Shown here piece after piece: positions 1 through 8,900 of a stretch of DNA of 64,000 bases. The notes under the pieces are model-generated. The model was not told the origin of the DNA. It saw only the letters and a list, made by a program, of their open reading frames with translations, and ran no database searches. A program made the translations under genes and the position numbers. Each line of letters opens with the position of its first letter. Position 1 is the first letter of the stretch. Source of the DNA: Psychrobacter sp. TAE2020 (GTDB taxonomy: Bacteria > Pseudomonadota > Gammaproteobacteria > Pseudomonadales > Moraxellaceae); contig NZ_JAHLMU010000001.1 of NCBI RefSeq assembly GCF_018919485.1, positions 2,478,143-2,542,142 on the forward strand. The letters are read 5' to 3'.

Positions 1-71
1 GTCTTCGCTTCGCTATTCGTGAAGGCGGCCGTACTGTAGGCGCTGGTGTTGTTGCTAACGTAAACGTTTAA
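1..71 (+). CDS. tuf: Elongation factor Tu, C-terminal end (partial)
   Basis: Only the last 22 codons and the TAA stop are inside the window; the reading frame begins at base 3. The translation ends in the EF-Tu C-terminal strand (FAIREGGRTVGAGVV then ANVNV), part of domain 3 of this GTPase, which delivers aminoacyl-tRNA to the ribosome. The position just before tRNA-Trp, secE and nusG is the usual place of tufB in gammaproteobacteria. The rest of the gene lies upstream of the window. Confidence 0.95.
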   Translation, partial: LRFAIREGGRTVGAGVVANVNV

Positions 72-110
72 GACTTAACCTCTGGGTTAACGCTTAATCA
101 GTTAGTCAAA

Positions 111-142
111 AGCCACTCTCTTTATTGAGGGTGGCTTTTTTT
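111..142 (+). terminator. Rho-independent terminator of tuf
   Basis: A 10-bp stem (AGCCACTCTC pairing with GAGGGTGGCT, one T-G wobble) with a TTTATT loop is followed by eight T residues. It lies 40 bases after the tuf stop and separates tuf from the downstream lipoprotein gene. Confidence 0.9.
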
Positions 143-306
143 TGGGTGATAGGAAGTAAAAGGTTAGTGATGTTTCAGGTATTAACAATGAATAATTTGA
201 TTGATTAGGTGAAGCTTGCAGTATTCAATAAATAGCTAGACTACAGCTTTTCATATTGGAGATGTGCAAATGGATAAGACAATTTTTGCTTCCGAAGGAA
301 AATAAA

Positions 307-939
307 ATGAAGAATGAATTTTTACTATTAGGTAGTTTATTGATATTAACTAGCTGCGCTAAGCCAAATATACATGACCCTGATGCTCAAATTAAAGTGA
401 ATATAAATGGTGACAACTACGTAATTCCATTAAACCATATCGTTAGACCCAATACAGGTAGTTATGCAAGCTTTGAGACGAATATGGGTCTTAGTTACTT
501 TTTTTGGCCGAGTGGTCTCGGTATGACAAATGAAGACAAAGATCCAAACGTTTTACAATATGATGCAAATATTGTGAAGTTTCATTGGACAGCTCAAAAC
601 TCTGGTATTGAAGGCAACGATATGTCTACAAGAGTAAATATTGTAAAAAAAACAAATCGTAAAGTTATGGAAAAAGATAAGTTTAGGTTAAAAGCTTATA
701 TTGACAACAATGATGACTCAATAATAACCTACACAGGTAATATCTACCCTAATTCGCCGACTACTATACGATGTTTAATGGCAACTAACAAAGATCAGAA
801 TAGTGTTTGTCAGATGGAATACTTACATCCTATTTATAACAATAATATCTTGCTTGAGTTTTCTGGAAAAAACCTTGGGGATTGGCAGTCGATAAATGCT
901 ATGGCAGTCAACTATATGGAAAAATGGCATCAGGGATAG
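307..939 (+). CDS. Predicted lipoprotein of unknown function
   Basis: The protein is 210 aa from the ATG at 307, which has an AAGGA ribosome binding site 7 bases upstream. A longer frame opens at a TTG at 256 but would bury the signal peptide. Residues 1-16 form a lipoprotein signal with an LTSC lipobox, so Cys17 should be lipidated. The mature part is polar, rich in Asn, Asp and Lys, with two later cysteines (about residues 157 and 169) that could form a disulfide. I recognise no family. It looks AT-richer than its neighbours and interrupts the normally tight tuf/tRNA-Trp/secE order, which suggests an insertion. It has no partner gene and no clear own terminator. Confidence 0.75.
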   Translation: MKNEFLLLGSLLILTSCAKPNIHDPDAQIKVNINGDNYVIPLNHIVRPNTGSYASFETNMGLSYFFWPSGLGMTNEDKDPNVLQYDANIVKFHWTAQNSGIEGNDMSTRVNIVKKTNRKVMEKDKFRLKAYIDNNDDSIITYTGNIYPNSPTTIRCLMATNKDQNSVCQMEYLHPIYNNNILLEFSGKNLGDWQSINAMAVNYMEKWHQG

Positions 940-1122
940 TCATCATATGAATTGGTTAATACTAAAACAACTTCTAATACGTGGCAAATTCGATTCTAAG
1001 AACTGCTAATTATTAATGATAATCAAATAAGAAATGACCCTTGGCGCAGGCGGTGGTGCGGTTCGTACCACCTCCGTTACTGCCTTATTAGTTGCTTTAT
1101 TCTTAATCCAAATATCAGCACG

Positions 1123-1203
1123 TAGGTTGGGTGGAGCTTGCGACACCCAACACGATAAAGCAAGCGTAGAGTAAGTTAGCTCAAGCGTAACCCACCCAAT
1201 CTA
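1123..1203. repeat. Composite palindromic repeat (REP/MITE-like)
   Basis: The outer arms TAGGTTGGGTGG (1123-1134) and CCACCCAATCTA (1192-1203) are 12-bp inverted repeats with one wobble. Inside lie GTTGGGTG/CACCCAAC (1126-1133 with 1144-1151) and GCTTGC/GCAAGC (1136-1141 with 1160-1165). The size and nested palindromes resemble dispersed extragenic repeats common in bacterial intergenic DNA. Only one copy was seen in this window. Confidence 0.6.
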
Positions 1204-1288
1204 TGTTCCAAAACTCAATAAGGGGTTACCTCGAATTTATTATCATCCACGAAATTCACCCAACAAATAAATAAAACCGTCTTAAAAC

Positions 1289-1316
1289 TTGCATTATGTA
1301 TAAAGACATGTATAAT
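1289..1316 (+). promoter_or_regulatory. Sigma-70-type promoter of tRNA-Trp
   Basis: A TTGCAT -35 box (1289-1294) and a perfect TATAAT -10 box (1311-1316) are separated by 16 bases. Transcription would start about 12-13 bases before the mature tRNA end at 1336, a typical short tRNA leader. Confidence 0.7.
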
Positions 1317-1335
1317 AATCAGCCTTAACACCCCT

Positions 1336-1411
1336 AGGCGATTGGCTCAATTGGTAGAGCATCGGTCTCCAAAACCGAGGGTTGTAGGTTCGAGTCCTAC
1401 ATCGCCTGCCA
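1336..1411 (+). tRNA. tRNA-Trp (anticodon CCA)
   Basis: A 76-base cloverleaf with acceptor stem AGGCGAT/ATCGCCT, a D-arm containing TTGGTAGAGC, anticodon loop CTCCAAA giving anticodon CCA, T-arm GTAGGTTCGAGTCCTAC, discriminator G and an encoded CCA end (1409-1411). It reads UGG (Trp). Its place directly ahead of secE matches the gammaproteobacterial tuf-tRNA-Trp-secE-nusG cluster, so it is probably processed from a transcript that can run into secE. Confidence 0.96.
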
Positions 1412-1464
1412 TCTTTTTTTATCCTATCTTTGTTGTAGTCTAGCAACTCCAAAGTGAGTCCTTT

Positions 1465-1950
1465 ATGAGCAATGACCAAGATAACCTCGATTCAAAGTTA
1501 TCTAATGCCAATGCGGTTACTGGCGGCATGCTGTCTAAAGGAAACCACATCTCAGCGACAAATACTTCTGCCGTTGAAGTGGCAAAAACAAGCTCAGCAA
1601 AAGATATAGTACTGTGGCTATTAGCCATTGTTGCTTTAATTAGTGCAACTTTTGCCAATCAATATTTACCCGGTGTATGGCAGCCTGCCAACGACCTTTG
1701 GGTCCGTATTGGTATTATTGTTGTATTAGCAGTATTTGCATTATTTTGTTTGGCGATGACCCATCAAGGTACTGCTTTTAAAACCTTACTGACCGACGCC
1801 GCAGTTGAATTACGCCGAGTGACTTGGCCGAGTAAAGATGAAACCTTTCAATACACATGGCAAACCATTGTCGTGATCGCGATTGCTGGGTTTTTTGTTT
1901 GGTTATTAGATAACTTTTTTAACTGGTTCGTCGGTCTATTTATTGGTTAA
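1465..1950 (+). CDS. secE: Preprotein translocase subunit SecE
   Basis: The 161-aa membrane protein is an essential part of the SecYEG channel, which it stabilises. Three hydrophobic segments are visible at about residues 47-66, 79-99 and 131-158, the three-TM form of gammaproteobacteria. The conserved cytoplasmic amphipathic stretch ELRRVTWPSKDET at about residues 115-128 is diagnostic. The N-terminal tail of about 45 residues is polar and longer than in E. coli (127 aa in total). It lies 53 bases after tRNA-Trp and 73 before nusG, its usual operon partner. The ribosome binding site at 1465 is weak. Confidence 0.95.
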   Translation: MSNDQDNLDSKLSNANAVTGGMLSKGNHISATNTSAVEVAKTSSAKDIVLWLLAIVALISATFANQYLPGVWQPANDLWVRIGIIVVLAVFALFCLAMTHQGTAFKTLLTDAAVELRRVTWPSKDETFQYTWQTIVVIAIAGFFVWLLDNFFNWFVGLFIG

Positions 1951-2023
1951 TATTAGAGGTATTACTCTTTTTTAACCCCAATTTTATTTATAACGATTGA
2001 GTTATAAAGATCAGGAGCGTGAT

Positions 2024-2554
2024 ATGCGTTGGTATATTGTCCAAGCGTTTTCAGGATATGAAAAACAAGTACAACGTTCATTAACTGATCGTATTAATCG
2101 TAGTGACTTCGCTGATTCTTTCGGTGATGTATTAGTACCTACTGAAGAAGTCGTCGAAATGAAAGACGGCAAAAAGCGTAAAAGTGAGCGTAAGTTCTTT
2201 CCAGGTTATGTATTAATTCAAATGGAAATGAACGATAGCACTTGGCACATCGTTAATGAATGTCCTCGTATTATGGGCTTCATCGGTGGTACTGCTGAAA
2301 CGCCAGCGCCAATTACTCAAGTAGAAGCTGATCGCATCTTAAACCGTCTTAATCAAGCTGAAACCAATCCACGTCCTAAGACTCTATTTGAGCCAGGCGA
2401 AGAGTTATTGGTTATCGATGGTCCTTTCACTGACTTTAAAGGTATGGTGGAAAAAGTGGATTACGAGAAGTCTAAGCTACAATTAACCGTAAACGTATTT
2501 AATCGACCTACACAGGTTGAACTTGAGTTTAGCAAAGTTGAAAAGCTAGACTAA
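2024..2554 (+). CDS. nusG: Transcription termination/antitermination factor NusG
   Basis: The 176-aa protein starts at the ATG at 2024, where AGGAG (2013-2017) lies 6 bases upstream; a TTG at 1997 would add nine unlikely residues. The N-terminal NGN domain begins [16 protein letters not shown], contacts RNA polymerase and suppresses pausing. The C-terminal KOW domain lies at about residues 122-150 ([18 protein letters not shown]) and binds Rho or ribosomal protein S10. Length and order match the family. It follows secE and precedes the L11-L1 operon. Confidence 0.97.
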   Translation: MRWYIVQAFSGYEKQVQRSLTDRINRSDFADSFGDVLVPTEEVVEMKDGKKRKSERKFFPGYVLIQMEMNDSTWHIVNECPRIMGFIGGTAETPAPITQVEADRILNRLNQAETNPRPKTLFEPGEELLVIDGPFTDFKGMVEKVDYEKSKLQLTVNVFNRPTQVELEFSKVEKLD

Positions 2555-2692
2555 ATAATTATTATTAATGCAGTAATTAATTCAGTATTCATCAACCGGG
2601 GAGCTGTTGTTAACTACTAAAGTTCTTTGAGACTCAGTCTCTTCGATACATAAAGTATTTAACTGGCGTTATCACCCATTTAGGAGACAGTT
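2555..2692 (+). promoter_or_regulatory. rplK leader, possible L1 control region
   Basis: This 138-base spacer contains a 13-base palindrome GAGACTCAGTCTC (2629-2641) and a GGGGAGC stretch (about 2598-2604). In E. coli, L1 represses the rplK-rplA transcript by binding near the rplK start. A similar role here is inference from position; I did not fold a full L1-binding motif. Confidence 0.35.
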
Positions 2693-3124
2693 ATGGCTAA
2701 GAAGATTGATGGTTACATCAAACTACAAGTCCCAGCAGGTAAAGCGAATCCTTCACCACCGATTGGTCCAGCTTTGGGTCAAAAAGGCGTGAATATCATG
2801 GCGTTCTGTAAAGAATTTAACGCTGCGACTTCAAACCAAGAGCCAGGTTTGCCGATTCCAACTGAGATCACTGTTTACAGTGATAAATCTTTTACCTTCA
2901 TTATGAAGTCACCACCAGCTGCTTTTCTTTTACGCAAAGCTGCTGGCGTTGCTAAAGGTTCAGGTACGCCAAACACCGATAAAGTCGGTAAAGTGACGCG
3001 TGCTCAGTTAGAAGAAATCGTCAAAACTAAAGATGCAGACTTAACGGCTGCCGATCTTGATGCTGCTGTTCGTACTGTTGCTGGTACTGCCCGTTCGATG
3101 GGTATTACCGTGGAGGGTGTATAA
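2693..3124 (+). CDS. rplK: 50S ribosomal protein L11
   Basis: The 143-aa protein matches L11 length and sequence ([20 protein letters not shown], then [19 protein letters not shown]). L11 binds the GTPase-associated region of 23S rRNA and is needed for the stringent-response sensing of uncharged tRNA by RelA. The N-terminal domain spans residues 1-70 and the C-terminal rRNA-binding domain 75-143. The TTAGGAGA ribosome binding site is strong. The stop overlaps the rplA start (TAATG), indicating translational coupling. Confidence 0.98.
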   Translation: MAKKIDGYIKLQVPAGKANPSPPIGPALGQKGVNIMAFCKEFNAATSNQEPGLPIPTEITVYSDKSFTFIMKSPPAAFLLRKAAGVAKGSGTPNTDKVGKVTRAQLEEIVKTKDADLTAADLDAAVRTVAGTARSMGITVEGV

Positions 3125-3825
3125 TGTCTAAGTTAACCAAACGTCAAAAAGAAATCAATAGCCGTATCGATAACGAAAAGCAGTACACTATTGAAGAAGC
3201 AGTACAAATCTTAAACGATTTGCCAACGCTAAAATTCAAAGAGTCTGTTGATATTGCTATCAACTTGGGTGTTGACCCACGTAAATCTGACCAAGTCGTT
3301 CGTGGTGCTACTAACCTACCTGCGGGTACTGGTAAAACCAAACGCGTTGCTGTGTTCGCACAGGGTGCTGCTGCTGAAGCCGCTAAAGAAGCTGGTGCAG
3401 ACATCGTTGGTATGGAAGACTTAGCAGATCAAATCAAAGCCGGTAACATGGATTTTGATGTGGTTATTGCTGCTCCAGATGCTATGCGTGTTGTTGGTCA
3501 GTTGGGTACAATTTTAGGTCCACGTGGTCTAATGCCTAACCCTAAAGTCGGTACAGTAACGCCAAACGTTGCAGAAGCTGTGACTAATGCTAAAGCTGGT
3601 CAAGCACAGTATCGTGTTGACAAAGGTGGTATTATCCATGCGACTATCGGTCAAGTTGGCTTTACTACTGAACAAGTTATGCAAAATGCTCAAGCATTAA
3701 TAGCGGATCTAAAACGCGCTAAGCCTGCTACTTCTAAAGGTATCTTCATTAAAAAGATCACTTTGTCTAGCACTATGGGTCCAGGTCTAACTATTGATCC
3801 TGTTCCTTATCGTATGGCTAAATAA
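3124..3825 (+). CDS. rplA: 50S ribosomal protein L1
   Basis: The 233-aa protein has the L1 signature [21 protein letters not shown] at about residues 121-141 and the normal family length. L1 forms the mobile L1 stalk that guides deacylated tRNA out of the E site and, in E. coli, represses its own L11-L1 message. It overlaps rplK by one base. A 501-base untranslated spacer follows before rplJ. Confidence 0.98.
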   Translation: MSKLTKRQKEINSRIDNEKQYTIEEAVQILNDLPTLKFKESVDIAINLGVDPRKSDQVVRGATNLPAGTGKTKRVAVFAQGAAAEAAKEAGADIVGMEDLADQIKAGNMDFDVVIAAPDAMRVVGQLGTILGPRGLMPNPKVGTVTPNVAEAVTNAKAGQAQYRVDKGGIIHATIGQVGFTTEQVMQNAQALIADLKRAKPATSKGIFIKKITLSSTMGPGLTIDPVPYRMAK

Positions 3826-4326
3826 GCTGGTTTTGATAAGCAAATGCTTTGAAAAAAATATTTTTACTATTTAGCTATTAGGCTTAAACAGTAATACAAT
3901 CAAATTTTAAAAATTAGGTCAGCGTAGTTTTTTGCTACGCTGTCTAAGACCGTAGGTAGAGAGCAGTTCTAAGGTATTTTTGATAGAAGACAGTAGTTGT
4001 TATCAGCTACTAGTTATTCTTATAAATATCAGCGAGTTGGTCTTGTTAATCGATGACAGATGAAAATCTTAATTGTCCTACGCAGACGGTGACCCACCCA
4101 GTTTAAGACTAGAGACGATAGGGTAGCATTACTATTAACTTAGTAGCGTTAGTTTATCATTCGACGTCATTCTGATAACGGTGCCGTAATCAGGCGTTAC
4201 TTAAAACGAAAGTTTATGAGTAACGTGTCGTATCAAGTCAATCAACGCTGATAGCTTAATTTATTGAAGACTTAGGCCTTTAATTTTTATCTTGATAGTT
4301 GATTGGTAAGATTAAGGAGTTAACTT
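3826..4326 (+). promoter_or_regulatory. rplJ upstream leader (probable L10 autoregulatory leader)
   Basis: This 501-base gap between rplA and rplJ has no gene. It contains a perfect 8-bp hairpin CAGCGTAG/CTACGCTG (3920-3942) without a downstream T-run, then a long stretch rich in local complementarity ending in the rplJ ribosome binding site TAAGGAGT. In E. coli the equivalent spacer carries a promoter and the structured mRNA site bound by the L10-L12 complex, which shuts down rplJL translation. The same role here is inferred from position and length; the exact fold is not assigned. Confidence 0.5.
3920..3942 (+). other. Perfect stem-loop in the rplA-rplJ spacer
   Basis: CAGCGTAG (3920-3927) and CTACGCTG (3935-3942) are exact inverse complements around a TTTTTTG loop. 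No poly-T tract follows, so it is not an ordinary intrinsic terminator. It may be a processing or pause element, or part of the leader fold. Confidence 0.6.
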
Positions 4327-4854
4327 ATGGCATTAACGCTAGAGCAAAAACAACAAGTTGTGGCTGAAGTGTCTGAAGTTGCTGCTAATGCTTACTCAGC
4401 AGTAGCTGCCGAGTATCATGGTATTGGTGTTGCAAAGCTTACTAAGCTGCGCGAACAAGCCCGTGATAAAGGTGTGGTTTTGAAGGTTGTGAAAAACACC
4501 CTAGCAAGACGCGCTTTTGAAGGCACTAAGTTTGAGTGCATGTCAGACAGTATGACTGGTCCATTACTTTTGGCTTTCTCTATGGAAGATTTGGGATCTG
4601 CTGCTAGAGTCATTTTTGACTTCAGTAAAGATAACAATGCTTTAGAGACCAAATTAGTATCAGTCGGCGGTGTGGTTTATGGTCCAGAAGAGCTAGAGCG
4701 CGTATCGAAACTACCAACTCGTGACGAAGCACTCTCTATCTTGATGGCTACTATAAATGCACCTGTGACCAAGCTAGTTCAAACTATGAACGCTGTTCCT
4801 AGTAAGCTTGTTCGCACTGTAGCAGCAATCAAAGACGCAAAAGAAGCTGCTTAA
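4327..4854 (+). CDS. rplJ: 50S ribosomal protein L10
   Basis: The 175-aa protein matches L10: an N-terminal rRNA-binding domain (LEQKQQVVAEVSEVAANAY, residues 5-23) and a C-terminal helix that binds L7/L12 dimers. It anchors the ribosomal stalk that recruits translation factors. The ribosome binding site TAAGGAGT is strong and the start is unambiguous. It is followed 122 bases later by rplL, its stalk partner. Confidence 0.97.
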   Translation: MALTLEQKQQVVAEVSEVAANAYSAVAAEYHGIGVAKLTKLREQARDKGVVLKVVKNTLARRAFEGTKFECMSDSMTGPLLLAFSMEDLGSAARVIFDFSKDNNALETKLVSVGGVVYGPEELERVSKLPTRDEALSILMATINAPVTKLVQTMNAVPSKLVRTVAAIKDAKEAA

Positions 4855-4976
4855 TTGCTTGTTTTAACGTAAATTTATTATCGTTTGCTGCATTGATTGT
4901 TCATTCATTAAATTTTGGACAAGCAGTTTAAACGCTATTAGAATCAATTAATTTTATCAGATAACGGAGAGTTCTC

Positions 4977-5348
4977 ATGGCACTATCTAAAGATGATGTG
5001 TTAAACGCAATTGCTGAAATGTCAGTAATGGATATCGTTGAATTAATCAGCGCTATGGAAGAAAAATTCGGCGTAACTGCTGCTGTTGCCGCTGCTGCAC
5101 CTGCTGCTGCTGGTCCTGCTGCTACTGCTGAAGAGCAAAGCGAATTTGACGTTATTCTTACTAGCTTCGGCGAGAAGAAAGTTGGCGTTATTAAAGCTGT
5201 TCGCGAAGCGACTGGCCTTGGCCTAAAAGAAGCGAAAGATTTGGTTGAAAGTGCTCCAGCACCAATCAAAGAAGGCGCTAACAAAGCTGAAGCTGAAGAA
5301 TTGAAAAAGAAACTTGAAGAAGTTGGCGCTACTGTTGAACTAAAATAA
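4977..5348 (+). CDS. rplL: 50S ribosomal protein L7/L12
   Basis: The 123-aa acidic protein is the multi-copy stalk protein that activates translational GTPases. The N-terminal dimerisation domain covers residues 1-33, an Ala/Gly/Pro hinge ([15 protein letters not shown]) about 34-48, and the C-terminal factor-binding domain 55-123 includes [20 protein letters not shown]. Length and architecture are standard. The CGGAGAG ribosome binding site is strong. A hairpin terminator follows 32 bases after the stop. Confidence 0.98.
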   Translation: MALSKDDVLNAIAEMSVMDIVELISAMEEKFGVTAAVAAAAPAAAGPAATAEEQSEFDVILTSFGEKKVGVIKAVREATGLGLKEAKDLVESAPAPIKEGANKAEAEELKKKLEEVGATVELK

Positions 5349-5380
5349 GTTCAGCTAAGCTCTAAATCTAAAGTTTTACA

Positions 5381-5418
5381 AAAAAAGCTGGTGATGCCTT
5401 GCATTGCTGGCTTTTTTT
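5381..5418 (+). terminator. Terminator/attenuator after rplL
   Basis: AAAAAAGC pairs with GCTTTTTT, and the helix can continue inward through UGGUGAUGC/GCAUUGCUG (several G-U pairs) around a CTT loop. A T8 tract closes it. In E. coli a partial attenuator lies between rplL and rpoB and sets the ratio of ribosomal to polymerase subunits. The same logic probably applies here. Confidence 0.8.
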
Positions 5419-5936
5419 TATTATAATTACTAGCTTGACCTTTTGTGTCTGCCAATAGTCGTATCACAAGCGGTGGATACCCATCAAAAGGACACACGTT
5501 ATACATGCAAGCAACCACAGTAGTTATGAGTAATAAATTAATATAGGCTAAACGTCGTTTGATGTTTGGCATTTTTCTGTGTCTGCATGCTTTCCCAATA
5601 ATTGTAAATTTTGTTCCAATTTCAATTGATGTTTGTCTCATAGCCCTTTTGTAATTGTTTTTACCTACTATATATTATGTAGTTTAGCATGATTTTACTG
5701 TCAGTTCATAAGCTTGCCAACAGTGCTCGTAGACGGTAGATATTAGCGACCATACTAATAACGCACTGAGTTTGAATTTAAGCACTACTTTATAACCGTT
5801 TTAAAAGTATTTAAGAAAGGCTAGTTAAATACTAGTAAGTACGACTTTATTATCGTTTACGTTGCCAACTATGCATACTATTTATGCTTGCTGGTCACGC
5901 TTTCAATTTGTTTCCACGTTACTGTAAGGACTCCCG
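5419..5936 (+). other. rplL-rpoB spacer, probable rpoB leader
   Basis: This 518-base region lies between the rplL terminator and rpoB. No convincing gene is present; a reverse-strand frame (5641-5351) overlaps the terminator and has no recognisable content. The spacer is longer than the roughly 320 bases of E. coli and may hold a second rpoBC promoter or an RNase III processing site, but I could not assign either. Confidence 0.5.
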
Positions 5937-8900
5937 ATGGCATATTCTTATACTGAAAAAAAGCGTATTCGCAAAAGCTTTGCTGAATTGCCAACTGTGA
6001 TGGACATTCCCTATCTATTGTCTATTCAAGTTGATTCTTATGAGCACTTTTTGCAAGAGCACAAAAAGCCTAAGGCTCGTGAGAATACTGGTTTACAAGC
6101 TGCGTATTCCTCTATTTTCCCAATTGAGAGTCACTCTGGTAATGCTGAGTTACAATTTGTTGAGTATTACTTAGGCACGCCTGAGTTTGATGAGCGTGAG
6201 TGTATATTGCGCGGATCAACTTTTGCAGCACCTATGCGAGTTAAGATTCGTTTGATTATCAAAGACAAAGACAGCAAAGACAAAGATAGCAAAGCTGCGG
6301 TAAAAGATATCCGTGAGCAAAGCGTCTATATGGGTGAAATCCCACTGATGACCAATAACGGTACCTTTATTATTAATGGTACTGAACGAGTTATCGTGTC
6401 TCAGCTACATCGCTCACCAGGGGTGTTCTTTGATCATGATAAAGGCAAGTCACATTCAAGTGGTAAAGTACTTTATAACGCTCGTATCATTCCTTACCGT
6501 GGTTCATGGTTAGATTTCGAGTTTGATGCTAAAGACTTAGTTTTTGCTCGTATTGACCGTCGCCGTAAGCTGCTTGCATCTATTATTCTACGCGCTTTAG
6601 GTCTTAGTACTAACGAGATATTGGATCTATTTTTCCAAAAAGTAGCTGTATATAAAGGTGAAGAGCAGTTCGAAATCGATTTAGTAGCTGATCGTTTACG
6701 TGGTGAAATGGCTCAGTTCGATATCGTATCAGCAGAAGGCGAAGTGATAGTCGAGCAAGGCAAACGTATCAATGCTCGTCGTATCCGTCAGCTTGAAGAA
6801 GCGGGTATGACTAAGATTGCGGTACCTGATGAATACTTGTATGAGCGTATTCTAGCTGAAGACATCATCGTTAACGGTGAAGTTATTGCTAAAGCTAACA
6901 CTCCTATTGATCATGAACTATTAGTCAAAATTAACTCGTTTGAAGCTAGTGATGCTATCAAACAAATTAGCATCTTGTTCACTAACGATATCGATCAAGG
7001 TAGTTATATTGCCGATACGCTACGTGCTGATAGTACTTCAAGCCGTGAAGAAGCGTTGATTGAAATTTATAAAGTTATGCGTCCAGGTGAGCCACCAACG
7101 GTTGAAACTGCTGAGAAACTATTCGACAGCATGTTCTTTAACGCTGATCGTTATGACTTATCAAACGTTGGTCGTATGAAGTTCAACCGTCGTTTAGGTC
7201 TTGAGTTCGATAATACTGATGATCCTGATATTCAGCGTGAGCGCAGTGTACTGACCAATGCCGACATCGTTAACGTTCTAAAAGAGCTTATTGAGATTCG
7301 TAATGGTCGCGGCGAAGTCGATGATATCGATCACTTAGGTAACCGTCGTATTCGTTCAGTAGGCGAAATGGCAGAAAACCAATTCCGTGTTGGTCTAGTA
7401 CGTGTTGAGCGTGCGGTCAAAGAGCGTTTGAGCTCAGCGGAATCAGACAACTTATCGCCACAAGATTTGATTAACTCAAAACCTGTCGCTGCTGCGGTCA
7501 AAGAATTCTTTGGTTCAAGCCAGTTGTCACAGTTTATGGATCAGAACAACCCCTTGTCAGAAGTTACTCATAAACGTCGGGTATCCGCACTAGGACCCGG
7601 TGGTTTGACTCGTGAGCGTGCAGGCTTTGAAGTACGTGACGTTCATGATACTCATTATGGTCGCGTATGTCCGATTGAGACTCCTGAAGGTCCAAACATT
7701 GGTTTGATCAACTCACTAGCTACTTTTGCTAAAACTAACAGCTTTGGTTTCCTAGAGACGCCTTATCGCCAAGTAGTCGATGGTAAAGTAACTGACGTTA
7801 TTGAGTATTTATCAGCTATTGAAGAAGTAGGTACTGTAATTGCACAGGCCGACTCACCAGTAACTGCCGATGGTGCGCTTAGCGATGAGATGGTCAGTGT
7901 ACGTAGCTATGGTGAATTCGTACGTATGCCACCAGAAAAAGTGACGCATATGGATGTGTCACCAAGTCAGGTAGTATCAGTAGCAGCAGGTCTGATTCCG
8001 TTCCTAGAGCATGATGATGCTAACCGTGCCTTGATGGGCTCGAACATGCAGCGTCAGGCGGTTCCTACACTACGTGCTGATAAGCCGTTAGTAGGTACGG
8101 GTATGGAGCGTCACGTTGCTCGTGATTCTGGTGTTTGTGTGATTGCTAAGCGTGGTGGTGTCATTGAAGATGTTGACGCTTCTCGTGTGGTAGTACGAGT
8201 TAACGAAGATGAGATGATTGCTGGTGAAGCTGGTATTGATATCTATAACTTAGTTAAATACACTCGTTCTAACCAAAACACTTGTATCAACCAACGTATC
8301 ATTGTTAACCAAGGTGATGCTATTGCTGTAGGCGATATTTTAGCCGATGGTCCATCAACCGATCTTGGTGAGCTAGCGTTAGGTCAGAACATTCGCATTG
8401 CCTTTATGCCTTGGAATGGTTACAACTTCGAAGATTCAATCTTGCTATCTGAAAAAGTAGTGAAAGAAGATCGCTTTACTACTATTCATATTCAAGAATT
8501 GACTTGTGTGGCTCGTGATACCAAGTTAGGTACTGAAGAGATCACTGGTGATATTCCAAACGTCGGTGAAGCAGCTTTATCTAGTCTTGATGAAGCAGGT
8601 ATTGTTTATATCGGTGCTGAAGTAGATGCTGGTGATATCTTAGTTGGTAAAGTCACGCCAAAAGGTGAGACCCAACTGACCCCAGAAGAGAAACTACTAC
8701 GGGCAATCTTTGGTGAAAAAGCGGCTGATGTAAAAGATACTTCTTTACGAGTACCTACATCAAGCAAAGGCACGGTTATTGACGTGCAAGTCTTTACTCG
8801 TGATGGCGTTGAAAAAGATGCGCGTGCGCGTGCTATTGAGAAGTCACAGTTAGACAGCTATCGTAAAGATTTAAAAGAAGAGCTACGTATCTTTGAAGAA

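Larger units (their letters stand above)
940..1335. other. Intergenic region with possible gene remnant and repeat
   Basis: This 396-base stretch has no convincing gene. It holds a hairpin at 1052-1072 (GGTGGT/ACCACC), a 46-codon frame at 1034-1174 whose translation begins with a Gly-rich then hydrophobic segment and then runs into a palindromic repeat, and the tRNA-Trp promoter at its 3' end. The short frame reads like a leftover of a longer membrane protein but has no ribosome binding site. Confidence 0.6.

Noticed and set aside
1294..1658. Reverse-strand frames across tRNA-Trp and the start of secE
   Set aside because: They lie antisense to an RNA gene and a conserved coding region and have no recognisable content.
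5351..5641. 96-aa reverse-strand frame between rplL and rpoB
   Set aside because: It runs through the rplL terminator, has no ribosome binding site and no family resemblance.
7512..7590. Possible rifampicin-resistance change in rpoB
   Set aside because: The key positions keep the sensitive-type residues; only a conservative Ile-to-Val change is seen relative to E. coli.
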